This document shows positions 45,521 through 57,209 of a stretch of 64,000 nt of DNA, piece by piece (within the stretch, counting starts at the first letter, position 1; each line of letters starts with the position of its first letter). The DNA lies in assembly GCA_943737045.1 (NCBI GenBank), contig CALSFV010000037.1, positions 310,001 through 374,000 on the forward strand. Reading direction: 5' to 3'. The DNA comes from Parapristionchus giblindavisi (lineage: Eukaryota > Nematoda > Chromadorea > Rhabditida > Diplogasteridae). The position numbers and the translations under genes were made by a program. The notes under the pieces were generated by a model. The model was not told the DNA's origin and did not search any database. It saw only the letters and a program-made list of their open reading frames with translations.

Positions 45521-46522
45521 AGGGTATGTCCTGTAAAACTTGTACGAAACTCTTAATAGACTATCGAACAGAACTATTTCGTCGACACCAGTTCCATCCC
45601 CAGCAGGAGCAACATCTTTTGCAGATTCTTTATTATATATATATTTTGTATAGCTTGACTTTCGCAATGTTTTCTGCTATTCTCAGCGTTCGCGACGATC
45701 AACAACCCTTGCTCCACTAGCCATACATCACCCTCTAACTATCTAACTACCCTCCGCCTCCTCCCTCTCCTTCTCTTTCCCTCGTACCTCTCCCTCTCTA
45801 TTTCTATCCCAACGCTCCCTCTCCATTTTTGTTGACGTGTTCCCATTCTCAATCGTTCCAGAGCATCAAGAACCCTCTCTCCATCTGCCATCTCTCCTTT
45901 TATTTCTTTCACTCTTTTTCCGTTGCTTGTTTTTGACTAGACCATCCATTCTCCTCCCCCTTTTCAGTCCCCATTTCTCTTCTTTTTTTCTTCACTTGGA
46001 TATCTTGCCTTCATTTCTGTTATAATCTTAATATTCTCCATATTTCTATTTATATTTCTATTATCTGTTGCTCAACAAACTCTATCATATTTGAGTTGTA
46101 GGTTATCTAACAAGGTTGTCTAAGGAACATGAAAAAATCATGGCTTCCAGCTGAGACTACACCAAAAACCAGCCGAGAAAGTTGTTTGAGATGAAAGAGA
46201 TCTGAATCTAAGGTAAGTAGTAACACTAAGTCTAGGGTAAGTCGAGGGTATCTAAGGCGGAAACGCTCTCTCATATGTGAGATCTCGGTTTCTCCAGTCC
46301 CTGTTACTAGCGAGAGCGAGAGAGTATGACCCAACTTGTCCTTTTGAGAGAGTCTGAAGTAAGCTTTAGGGTAGTCTAGTTAGACAACCTATTTATTGAC
46401 GAATTTGCCACGAGTCTATCATTTATTCATTCTCAATTTCAGTCTTTATTTGCATTTTAAATGACTCTAACTTTTACCATCTCCTCTTCTCCTTCTTCTT
46501 CTTCATCTTTTCTTCTCTATAG

Positions 46523-47697
46523 GTAGCATCTCCTCTTCTTCACTATCAACAATGTCTGCAGCGGTAATGCAATCGTTTCATGCGATTAGAATAAACTGTG
46601 AGAATGTGGCCAGAGAAAACTATAGATCTCAAAGAAGGCAAAAAGAACTATAATATTAGTTTTTATTAGTTCTTATTAGTTTTTATTAGTTCTTATTAGT
46701 TCTTATTAGTTCTATTAGTTATTAGTTCCTATATTCTTATTAGTTTATAATATTACTGATTAAACAGAATCAGTCCGAAAAAGGAGTACTCGAGTATTTT
46801 CGCGAACAAATTCAAAAAGATGACCAAATGCTAATTTAGCTTAATGATAGCTAGAATGAAGAATGAATGAATGCTTTTAGAAAATTTTGGCTATAGGATG
46901 CGAACCCCCGACAATTCGCTTTGTAGTCCGCAGCTTTGCCACTACGGTAAGGGATTGATTAGTGGTGGCCCCTCTAACCTTTTTGCATATTACTTGAGCG
47001 AGATGTAAGAGATTTGCATGAACATTCGCGGGTCTCTCAACCTTTAAGATTGTCAAATAATCGATCAAAGTAAGAATGCGATGAGGGTTACGGTAGAGAG
47101 GGTTACGGTACCTTAGCTGATACTGTACGTGGAACATACTGTAATAATAGTATTGATTTCAGACTGATTCTGTATACGAAGGAACGAAGAACGCGGTAGG
47201 AAAGGTTGTCGATACTGTAAGTTCAAAATATTAGAACAACGATTTCGATTTTTGCTAGGTTGATATATTACAACTTTATTTATTACAACTTTTTTCAGGC
47301 CAGCTCCGCTTACGAAGGAACCAAGGATGGTTTTAGCAGAGCTGGAGCAGCAGTTTCTGATACTGTAAGAAATCAATATCAGCATTTTGAAATTTCAAAA
47401 ACCTTTTTCTTTCAGGCCAGCTCCGCTTACGAAGGAACCAAGGATGGTTTTAACAAGGCAGGAGCTGCAGTTTCTGATAAAGTAAGAAATCGATATTTCG
47501 AAATAAACTTTAAAAAAAAACATATTTTTCAGTCATGCTCCGCTTACCAGGGAACCAAGGATGCTGTCAACAGAGCCGGAGCAGCTATTTCTGATACTGT
47601 AAGAATATTTGAGTAATCGATTATTTAAATAATCAAAATCCCTTTTAAGGCCTGCTCAGCTTACCACGGAGCTAAGGATGCTGTTAACAAGAAGTAA
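46523..47697 (+). CDS. U10: intact compact exon-repeat gene
   Basis: First exon 46523-46563 after CTCTATAG, ATG at 46552 (M-S-A-A). Exon 2, 47163-47216: TDSVYEGTKNAVGKVVDT. Repeat exons 47299-47364, 47416-47481 and 47533-47598 (ASSAYEGTKDG, FNKAGAAVSDK and similar). Terminal exon 47650-47697: ACSAYHGAKDAVNKK-stop. Predicted 103 residues, with consensus splice sites throughout and no exon damage; exon 3 is absent. Introns 47365-47415 and 47482-47532 are both 51 nt with no in-frame stop, so their retention would insert 17 residues without a frameshift. AATAAA signals at about 47899-47912. The best candidate for an active gene of the array. Confidence 0.8.
46780..47047 (-). mobile_element. Diverged family B element in U10 intron 1
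   Basis: Left part 'gagtattttcgcgaacaaattc', right end 'cgcgggtctctcaacctttaa'. The tRNA-like core on the minus strand (about 46893-46956) retains GTAGTGGCAAAG and GGGTTCGCATCC. Confidence 0.55.
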
Positions 47698-48601
47698 TAT
47701 CGATATCCTCTTTAACTGATTCTTCCTGGGAAGAATTAACATCCAACTTCACATTTTTCAAATATATTAACCTTAACAGATAGAATAGTATTCGATTTTC
47801 ATTGTTTCCTTTTTTCTTTTCCCATTTACATACTACATTATATTTTTCATTAGCTTGTCACAAACAATTGCTGTTCTATCCCCGAATAATCTAAATGAAA
47901 TAAATCAATAAAGAACACTGTTACAGTACTATCATACACTCACAGAAAAAAAACACAAACACTATTTCTTGAGAGGCAACACAGTTACTATCAAGGGTAC
48001 GCCTGATAGTTTTAAATAGTTATATGAAATGGCTGCAAATCCTTAATTTATTTTTATTCTAGACTAAATATTCTGTTCGAGTATTGCGCAAAATAATATT
48101 CGCGATAATATTCGTGGGAATTTTAGTCGACTAAAGAACACTAGTTTTTGCACACACAGCTACAGGTTTTGCTGTCACGTTACTATTCTCAGCGATTGTG
48201 ACCATCAACAACCTAATCTCCTCTAACCAAACATCACCGTCGATCTACCATCCGCCTTCTACTTATCCATCTACCTCTCCCTCTGGCTCTCCCTCTGGCT
48301 ATCCTTCACCCTCTCCCTCTCCCATCTCCCTCTCCCTCCATTTTTGTTGCCGTGTTACTATTATCAAAGTTCCAGAGCATCAAAAACCCTCTCTCCATCC
48401 TCTTTTATCACTCTTCTTCTGTTGCTTTTGACTGGACAATCTATTCTCCTCCCCCTTTCAGTCTTTAGTTCTCTTATTATTTTTCATCATTTAGACACCA
48501 TGATTTAATTTCTGTTATAATCTTAACCATCATCATTATATCATATCATCTCTTCTTTTTAATCGTGTCTTATATTTATTTATATTGTTGTGTGTTGCCT
48601 C

Positions 48602-48722
48602 TTAAAGGGAGCCTCACCTCTCTACATGTTCTCTACATTGTGCACGCTATTTCTCTGTTATCTAACAACGAGAAAGCATTGCGCGTCGAAGAGACCATTG
48701 AGAGAGGTTACGCTCCCTTTAA
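48602..48722. mobile_element. 121-bp TTAA element (family C)
   Basis: TTAAAGGGAGCCTCACCTC and GAGAGAGGTTACGCTCCCTTTAA, flanked by TTAA, with an internal GTTATCTAACAACGAGA segment. It lies in the U11 5' region. Confidence 0.7.
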
Positions 48723-49102
48723 TCCATATCAAATTCTTACTTTCGCTTCCAAATTCGTCACCCATTTCATTCAAATAAACTACCAAACAATCATTCTATT
48801 CCTTCTTCTTCCTTGATTCGCCCTATTTCTACTATTCTCTATCTGGCATTATTTCATCTGCCGGAGTGTTTCTGCCTTATCCAAAAACCGCGCTTTCAAA
48901 TCTCAATTATCACTCGAATTAATAGCTCGGGGTGTGGCTTTAATATTCTCCATATTTCTATTTATTCTCTATCTGTCGCTCCACAAACTCTCTCATATTT
49001 GAGTTGTAGGTTATCTAAGGAACATGAAAAAAATCATGGCGATTCAGCTTAGACAACACTTGAGACATCTGAGTATTAAGTCTAAGGTAAGTCTAAGTTG
49101 TC

Positions 49103-49576
49103 TAATGTGGTGTTAATTTTCCGGAAAACGCTCTCGGAAAAAAGCAAAAGGGTGTTAGTTTTGCACTCTTGAAAAAAAAGCAATGTAAAAAAGTAAATAT
49201 CTCGGTTTTCTGACTAGCTAGTGACTTGAAATTTGCTTTCTTGGTTAAAAAAAAAGAGAAAAAACCTATAACCAAAGTTTCAAGTCTTTAGATAGCTTTA
49301 TTATAATATGAAGGGAGATATTTTCTTTTTACATTCATTTTTGATTTTTTCGCAAAAAAATAATGTAAAAAAATATCTCCGTTCTTTGTAGAGATAGAGA
49401 CTTGAAATTTCGTTTCTAAACTTTTTTCGCCGTTTTTAACCGAGAAAACGAGTTTCAAATCTCTAGTTAGTCAGGGAACTGACATATTTGCTTCTTACAA
49501 TGCTTTTTCCAAGAGGGCAAAATATACACCTTGCATTTTCTGAGTGTTTTTTTCTCGGAAAATTAACGCTGCATTA
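49103..49576. mobile_element. Foldback MITE with TAATGTGGTGTTAA ends
   Basis: TAATGTGGTGTTAATTTTCC and GGAAAATTAACGCTGCATTA; arms such as 'ttgcactcttgaaaaa' and 'tatctc.gtt' are mirrored. It interrupts the conserved 5' module of U11. Confidence 0.65.
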
Positions 49577-49906
49577 GACACGACAATTAGAAAAAACGTT
49601 CTCACATATGTGAGATAACTTAGTTAGCTTACTCCTGTCCCAGTGTTTACTATTCAACGTGAATTTTTGAGAGAGTTTGCAGTAAGCTAACCTTTCTCTA
49701 TGGTAGTCCAGTTAGACAACCTATTTTTTGTTCCGTGCGTCTATCACTCACTGCTTCATCATTATGACTGTAACAGATTTCTAACAAATCTTCGTTTTTT
49801 TTAAAATTGATTTATTAATTTACTCTTTTTTTCAATTCCATATTCTTTTTAGCAATGTATGTAGCTCTTGCCCTTCTTCTTCTTCTTCATCTTTTCTGCT
49901 CTGTAG

Positions 49907-52900
49907 GAACCATCTCCTCTTCTTCACTATCACCAATGCCAACAGGGGTAATGCACGCATTTCATACGTTTAGAATATATTTTGACCAGAAAAAAATGAT
50001 CTGATATTTCAAAATGCAAAAAAACAACAACCATTATATTGTATGCTAATTCAGCATATTGATCGATGGGATCATGAATGAACCATGCTTTTTTTTAATC
50101 AAAATTTGGGTAATAGGATTCGATCCCCGACAATTCCCTTGTAGTCCAGGGATTTGTGTGTTTCATCTAACTCTTTTCATATTACTTCAGCGAGATATAA
50201 GAGCTTTGCATGAACTTTTGGGGTTCCGTCTCACCCAACCACCCAATTTTTTACTCTCGACATTGGCAATACTCTCTCGTAAACTAAGAAAGCGACAGAG
50301 TGTGGCCAGAGTGTAGTTTCAAATTAGCTTGTGGTGTCTTTTAACGAGATGTAATCGATTAGCGTAATAGTGCGATGAAATTGGGTTGAAATTGGCCTCA
50401 TCAGTACCAATACAGGAAATTTTTAAATGATATTTTTTACAAAAGAAAATACAAAAATTAGATAAGATTTTCAGAGCAAAAGAGTAAATACATGATCTAG
50501 ATTAAGCTAATAATATAAATACTATGAGATTAAAGTTATCATATGGAAAATAAGGCACAATAATTGTATTGATTCAGACTGATCCTGTGTACGAAGGAAC
50601 GAGAAACGCGGTAGGAAAGGTTGTCGATACTGTAAGTTCAAAATAATATTACAATTATATCGACTTTTGTTAGTTAATAATAAAGTAACAGTTAATTATT
50701 ACGGCATGAGAAAAACATTAAATTAAGCATTTCGAAAATTCAAATAAAATCAGGTAGGCATCGAGGTTGGAGGAACCAAAGATGCTGTTAAAGGGGCTCT
50801 GTTCTACTTTACGGGTTCCATGGAAGTTTACGGGTCCCAAGAAATTATACGGGTCCCATGGAAGTTTACCAGTCCCAAGAAATTTTACGGGTCCCATGAA
50901 AGTTTACCGGTCCCATGAAAGTTTACCGGTCCCAAGAATTTTGACCGGTCCCATGAAAGTTCGCCGGTCCCAAGAAAGTTTAACGGTCCCATAAAAGCTC
51001 ACCGGTCCCAAGAAAGTTTACGAGTCCCATGAAATTTTACCTTTCCCATGAAAGTTCGCCGGTCCCAAGAAAGTTTAACAGTCCCATAAGTATTTGCTTT
51101 TGGTCAATGTAACTTTTGATTTTTTTTGTATTTTGAATGCTTTTTTTATTATTTCTTCGTGCTATTTTATTTATTGTATTGCGATAGTAACAAATTAAAT
51201 ATTAATCAGAGTTTATCGTACAACACTAACAGCTATGTGCAGTGCCGGTCAAAAGTCTTTCCACTTTTCGTTTTTTGGTCATAACTTTTTTCAAAGTCAA
51301 CCGATCCTGTCCAGCTTTTCAGGGATTGTTTTGAGAGTAATTCCACGTGTTTTGCACAACAAATTAGCCCGGGTGCACTCTTTCGGTGAAATTTATTTCG
51401 AATTTATCAAAAGTCACAAAAGTGAGATTTTCGTTTTCTTCAGGAATTTCACCAAATTGAGATATCTGAAGCTTCTAACTTGGATGAAAAGACGTTTGAG
51501 GGAAGGAAATGGGTCTCTAGGATATCAGTGCAGTCCTCCTTCTCCATAATTCCCTTCACATGGTCCAAGGGACCAACCCTAATTAATTCTTTATCCTATC
51601 AGCACATTAAATGCAGAGGGGGCCAAAACAGGGGGAATCTTCTTATCCACAAGATTTATCCTTTCGTCTCTGAGAGATAGATCAGAAGATGAAGAAGATG
51701 AAGAGAATTATGCCCCTTGTATGGGACCTCAGCACGCCCAGACTAATCTGTCGTTTAGTGGCAACCATTCCCTCCCTAATGGTTCTGTGCTTGATAAAGG
51801 CCATTAAACTGTAAACTGTAAACTCTGACAAGGGGATGGTCGCAACTGGTCCCGGCCATATGAGATGGCAATAACATGACTAGGATCAGTTTTCGATGCT
51901 GATTACGAATCCGTTTTTAGAAAGTGCCTAATCGACCTGATTTTCGAGGAAATCGATATTTTAATTCGAAAATTCGTGTGCTTTCCTGCGCAAATCGTCC
52001 GGGTGGGCTGGTGAACTCATCTATTAACTCTTGCAATACTTTACCTTACATTGCCGGATCTTTAAGATGCAATCCAGATAGTTTGTGAAGGAAACTACAC
52101 GACTTTTCGAAATAACAAGCCAAATTTCACTACCGATTTTCTCGAAAATCAGGTCGATTAGGCACTTTCTGAAAACGGATTTGTAATCAGCATCGAAAAC
52201 TGATCCTAGTCATGTTAGTGCCATCTCATATGGCCAGGACCAGTTGCGACCATCCCCTTGTGAGAGAATTCATCTCCATTCAAGAAAAAGTCAGCATATG
52301 AAACTTGATTAGAATAGTCAAATAATGGCGCACTAAAAAATAGTGGAAAACGGAAAATGGTGACTTTCCAGGGTCTAAAAAAGCACCTGGAAACTCGAAA
52401 ATTTGAATTCGCGGGCGCGAAAAAAGGTGCGGGAATTCAAATTCTGGCAATCCAAATGCGGTTTTCTGCGGTTTAAAAAGGATGTTAAGTAGGAATTCAA
52501 GTTCCTACGCTTCATAAAGGTCGAAAAATGAAATTTCGGCTTTATTAAAGTTTTATAACCGCAGAAAATCGCAGCTAGAAAGTCAGAATTTGAATTCCCG
52601 CGCCTTATTCGCGCCCGCGAATTCAAATTTCGAGTTTTCATTTTCGGTTTTCCAGTGTACTTTTTTAGACCCCGGAAAGTCGCCATTTTCCGTTTTCCAC
52701 TATTTTTTAGTGCGCCATAACCCACATCAACTTTACCGGACGATGAATACGAGTTATTCCGTCCGTACCAAGGCTGGGATTTTTTGTTTGGTATTTTTTT
52801 TTGTTTTTTTGGTTTTTTTTTTGGGTTTTTGAGATTTTTTTGTTTGGTATTTTTTGTTTGGTTTTCTGCAAAAACCAAAAAAAGAACAAAAAAATCAGAT

Positions 52901-55900
52901 AAAGAAAATTTACACAAATTTGCTTGAAATGTTAGTTTATGATCAGTTTTGTTGTTCATTTTTTACCGTAAGAAAATATTGGTGAGTGTAATATTACGGA
53001 ATAGTGTTAAAGAAGGGGATTTTTTCTTGAGTGACTGTACTTGTCAGGCAGGGCTATAGATGACATCTACTTGAATACAAAACCAATATTATCTCAAATT
53101 ATGGATGCCCCGGAATACGATAATCCGAAATGAAAGTTCGTTGTTGCGCCAAGGAAATGCCAGGGACAATGCGGCCTTTCGAATTTGAAAGCTGACTATA
53201 GAAAAAATCGCAAACGGAAATCCAAACCGGCGTGGTGCGGTTACAAGCGCTGATTACTAACCACTTTTGGACTTTCGAATCTATTAGAGAATGCAGAATG
53301 CCACATAATAATTGGTCCCACGTTCGTCATGATAATAGCGCACCCCATACATTTTCAAACCCTCACAAGGTGAGGATCGACCCACTCTATACGGCTCTTT
53401 TTAGCATCTACCCACTATATAAGGGTCCTTTTTTAAGCTAAAAATTACAATTCAACCGAAAAATATCGAAATCGACCAACTATATAAAAATAAAACGGTG
53501 AGGGTGCCGAAAATGTATGGCGCACCCTCAATTTCCTGATTCCCCTACTTTAACTAATCAATAAAATGCTGCCGATAACAAATCAACAACGAATTTATCT
53601 TTTATGTTTGTTTTAGTTGTTGATTTTAAGAATTTTGACTCTGAATAAAGAATAGTTGCTATTTAAAGGAAGAGCAACACGAGATAATGTTAAAATTTTC
53701 TCGGAACAGTGGGAAAAAGTAATTATTTTATTTTTTTTTTGGTTTTTTGGTTTTTTTTGTTCGGTGAGAATTTTTTTTTTTTGATGAACCCAAACAAAAA
53801 TTTTTTGGTCGAAATAATTTTTTGTCCCAGCCCTGGTCCGTACGAATAATGAGAAAAAGTGTTTTCGTCTGAGAAAAGAACCTACTACCTACTACCAGTG
53901 CACTGTTGTGAGGTCCAATGAAGATCGTTGATGTTGTAGGGTTGTTTCTCTGTTGATGGGGTTGTTCCCCCGGACCATGTGAATTTAATTGTGAAGAAGG
54001 ATTATTAAGTCAATATCCTAGATACCCATTTCCTTCCCTCAAACGTCTTTTCGTCCAAGTTAGAAGCTTCACATATCTCAATTTGGTGAAATTCTGCCTG
54101 TTCTCGCTCCGTGTCCATTGCAGCGAGCCTCGTTTTTTTTTCAATCGCGACGCGGGTAATCTGATGATAAGACGTCTTGAGAGGTCGTCCATTAGTCTTT
54201 TGATAAATTCAAAATAAATTTCACCGAAAGAGTTCACCCGGGCTAATTTGTTGGGCAAAACAAGTGGTTATGACCAAAAAACCAAAAGTGGATAGACTTT
54301 TGACCGGTACTGTACATAGCTGTTAGTTTTGTACGATAAACTCTGATTAATAATTAATGTGTTACTATCGCAATACAATAAATAAAACAGCACGAAGAAA
54401 TAATAAAGAAACAATCAAAATACAAAAAAAAATCAAAAGTTACATTGACCAAAAGCAAATACTTATGGGACCGGTAAAATTTCTTGGGACCGGCGAACTT
54501 TCATGGGACCGGTAAACTTTCATGGGACCCGTAAAATTTCTTGGGACCGGTAAACTTCCATGGGACCCGTAAAATTTCTTGGGACCGGTAAACTTCCATG
54601 GGACCGGCGAACTTTCATGGGACCGGTCAATATTCTTGGGACCGGTAAACTTTCATGGGACCCGTAAAATTTCTTGGGACCGGTAAACTTCCATGGGACC
54701 CGTAAAATTTCTTGGGACCCGTAAACTTCCATGGGACCCGTAAAGTAGAACAGAGCCGTTAAAGGCACACCCCGAGCTAATTTGAAACTCTTACTAGGGA
54801 ATGGTTTCCTTGATGGTCGAAATTACGGGGAGTGATCTACATAGCAATATTCAGCATGGCCGACTTAGTAAGAATCAACTTTTAAAAGTTGCTTTTTTAA
54901 AAATGATTTTTTGTACTTGATTTCCACTGAAACAGCATTTTTTTGCTTGAATTACCATGCAGGTATGAAATGCTGTCGGGGGAATCAAACTCGTGTTCAA
55001 AAAGTGAAAAGAGAAAAAATGCAACTTTTTGGCTGTCTTTCGTGCGGCGGATATGCGACGGGTTTCGTTTAAAAAATCGATCAATGGCAACTTTTAAAAG
55101 TTGATTCTTACTAAGTCGACCATGCTGAATATTGCTATGTAGGTCATCCCCCGTAATTTCAACCATCAAAAAACCATTCCCTAGTTAGCTCTGACAATGC
55201 TCTCTAGCATAGCCAGAGCGGAGTGTTAACTCGGAGTGCACCTTTAACAAGTTCGAAACAAGTTTCTGATAATATATTAATCGTGGTTACAAAATAAGTT
55301 TTCAGGCCAGCTCCGCCTACCAAGGAACCAAGGATGCTGTTAACAGAGCAGGAGCGGCAGTTTCTGATACTGTAAGAAGTCAATATCAGCATTTTAAAAT
55401 TTCAAAAACCTTTTTTTCAGGCCGGCTCAGCCTACCAAGGAACCAAGGATGGGTTAAACAAAGCAGGGGCAGCAGTTTCTGATACTGTAAGAAATCAATA
55501 TCAGCATTTTAAAATTTCAAAAACCTTTTTTTCATGCCGGCTCAGCCTACCAAGGAACCAAGGATGGGTTAAACAAAGCAGGGGCAGCAGTTTCTGATGC
55601 TGTAAGAAAAGTTGACTCAAAAACATTTTAAATGATCAAAATCCCTTTTAGACGAGCTGGGCATACGAAGGAACCAAGGATGGGTTAAACAAAGCAGGGG
55701 CAGCAGTTTCTGATACTGTAAGAAGTCAATATCAGCATTTTAAAATTTCAAAAACCTTTTTTTCAGGCCGGCTCAGCCTACCAAGGAACCAAGGATGGGT
55801 TAAACAAAGCAGGGGCAGCAGTTTCTGATACTGTAAGAAATCAATATCAGCATTTTAAAATTTCAAAAACCTTTTCTTCAGGCCGGCTCAGCCTACCAAG

Positions 55901-56419
55901 GAAGCAAGGATGGGTTAAACAAAGCAGGGGCAGCAGTTTCTGATGCTGTAAGAAAAGTTGACTCAAAAACATTTTAAATGATCAAAATCCCTTTTTAGAC
56001 GAGCTGGGCATACGAAGGAACCAAGGATGGGTTAAACAAAGCAGGGGCAGCAGTTTCTGATACTGTAAGAATAGTTGAATATTATAGAATTATAAAAGTT
56101 TTGCACACATCGCGCCAAATGCCGAATATAGTCAACTTCTCCACCGTTGAGAAAAAGCACTCCAAAATTTTCGGAAGGTTTTTCCGAACGTTTTGTCAAT
56201 GCTTATAATTTTATTTTTGCTCAAAGCCCAATGAAATGACGAGAAAACGCCATAAAATTCGATAAAATAAGCGAAAATGAAATGGCAAATAGCGGAATTT
56301 GTATTGTTCGGACAATTTTAATTCTATAATAATCAACATTTATAAAAAAAATAATCAAAATCCCTTTTAAGGCCAGCTCAGCCTACCACGGAGCTAAGGA
56401 TGCTGTTAACAAGAAGTAA
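49907..56419 (+). CDS. U11: exon-repeat gene with a 4-kb insertion in exon 3
   Basis: First exon 49907-49947, ATG at 49936 (M-P-T-G). Exon 2 50578-50631: TDPVYEGTRNAVGKVVDT. Exon 3 begins at 50754 (VGIEVGGTKDAV) and is destroyed by a family A element that itself carries a hAT-like insertion (50795-54757) and a foldback (54793-55185). Repeat exons of 66 nt start at 55306, 55421, 55536, 55652, 55767, 55882 and 55999; terminal exon 56372-56419 (ASSAYHGAKDAVNKK-stop). The exon at 55536 has lost its acceptor (TTTTTTCAT in place of TTTTTTCAG) and is probably skipped. Exons 55421-55717 and 55767-56064 are a recent duplication of a three-exon block. Predicted 169-191 residues if exon 3 is skipped. 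AATAAA is near 56622-56634. Confidence 0.65.
50795..54757. mobile_element. 4-kb hAT-like foldback, perfect 8-bp duplication
   Basis: Ends GGCTCTGTTCTACTTTACGG and CCGTAAAGTAGAACAGAGCC, flanked by GTTAAAGG (50787-50794 and 54758-54765). Each arm begins with about 300 bp of 19-nt tandem units (GGTCCCATGAAAGTTTACC) in opposite orientation and continues inverted to about 51590 and 53940. The target is the left tip of the family A element inside U11 exon 3. Inner palindromes at about 51835-52268 and 52340-52720 and a second hAT-like element (52769-53835) are nested. No transposase domain recognised. Confidence 0.85.
52769..53835. mobile_element. Nested hAT-like element with 8-bp duplication
   Basis: Ends CAAGGCTGGGATTTTTTG and AATTTTTTGTCCCAGCCCTG, flanked by GTCCGTAC (52761-52768 and 53836-53843). 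Contains T-rich GGTTTTTT tracts near both ends (52780-52870, 53730-53790). No domain recognised. Confidence 0.8.
54793..55185. mobile_element. Foldback element inside the U11 family A element
   Basis: ACTAGGGAATGG and CCATTCCCTAGT ends; arms including 'gcaatattcagcatgg.cgacttagtaagaatc' are mirrored at about 55085-55140. Family A sequence continues on both sides (GCACACCCCGAGCTAATTTG before, GCTCTGACAATGCTCTCT after), proving nesting. Confidence 0.75.
56075..56336 (+). mobile_element. Family F MITE in the last intron of U11
   Basis: 'attatagaattataaaagttttgcacac' at the left and 'gttcggacaattttaattctataata' at the right; aligned over its length with 3088-3385 and, inverted, 63016-63305. It lengthens an intron that is about 50 nt in other units. 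Confidence 0.75.
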
Positions 56420-56738
56420 TATCGATATCCTCTTTAACTGATTCTTTCTGGGAAGAATCAACATCCAACTTCACATTTTTCAAATATATTAACCTTAACA
56501 GATAGATTATTTTTCGATTCTACTTATTTTTTCTCTTCCCATTTATTTACACACTGCATAATATCCGTTATTTTTCATTAGTTTGTCTTAAACGATCTAT
56601 CACCGAATAATCTGAACGAAATAAATCAATAAAGAACACTGTTACAGTACATACACATACATCATACATACACAGAAATAGTTAGAGTTAAATAAACCCT
56701 AACTCAAACCCAAACGGTTTTCAGAGGCAAAACCATTA

Positions 56739-57172
56739 ACAAGGAGTCTCTTTTGACTTAAGTTGGCGAAAGTGAAGATTTATAGCTTATTTGAAAGCCC
56801 TTTCTCTGTAGAGTAAGAATTTATGTTTAAAAAATCCTGCGGAGCTCTGTACACGGATTTTAAAAAATCCAAAGTTTGACCAATTTCTGCATTGCAATTC
56901 CAAAAATGGCAGTGAAATTGTCGTACAATGATGGGGAACTTCTACGCGCTCTCTTTCCGAGCTCCGCCACTCCACTGCGCCACCACGAGCTTTCACTGCC
57001 ATTGCACGGGAATTGCAAGGCAGAAATTGGTCAAACTTTGGATTTTTTTAAATCCGTGTACAGAGCTCCGCAGGATTTTTTAAACATATATTCTTAGTCT
57101 ACAGAGGAAGGGCTTTCAAATAAGCTATAAATCATCACTTTTCGCCAACTTAAGTCAAAAAAGACTCCTTGT
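56739..57172. mobile_element. Foldback element
   Basis: ACAAGGAGTCTCTTTTGACT and AAAAAGACTCCTTGT ends with arms mirrored over about 170 bp ('ctgcggagctctgtacacggat'). It lies in the post-poly(A) repeat shared by the units; sister copies read without it. A right-end remnant is at about 22836-22857. Confidence 0.75.
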
Positions 57173-57209
57173 AAGGGTTAGACCACATTGCCAACTAGGG
57201 TTGCATGTA

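Noticed and set aside
52375..52959. A 194-codon minus-strand frame, Lys/Asn rich
   Set aside because: It crosses the boundary of a nested hAT-like element and a palindrome, and its Lys-rich part comes from the T-rich GGTTTTTT tract; no domain.
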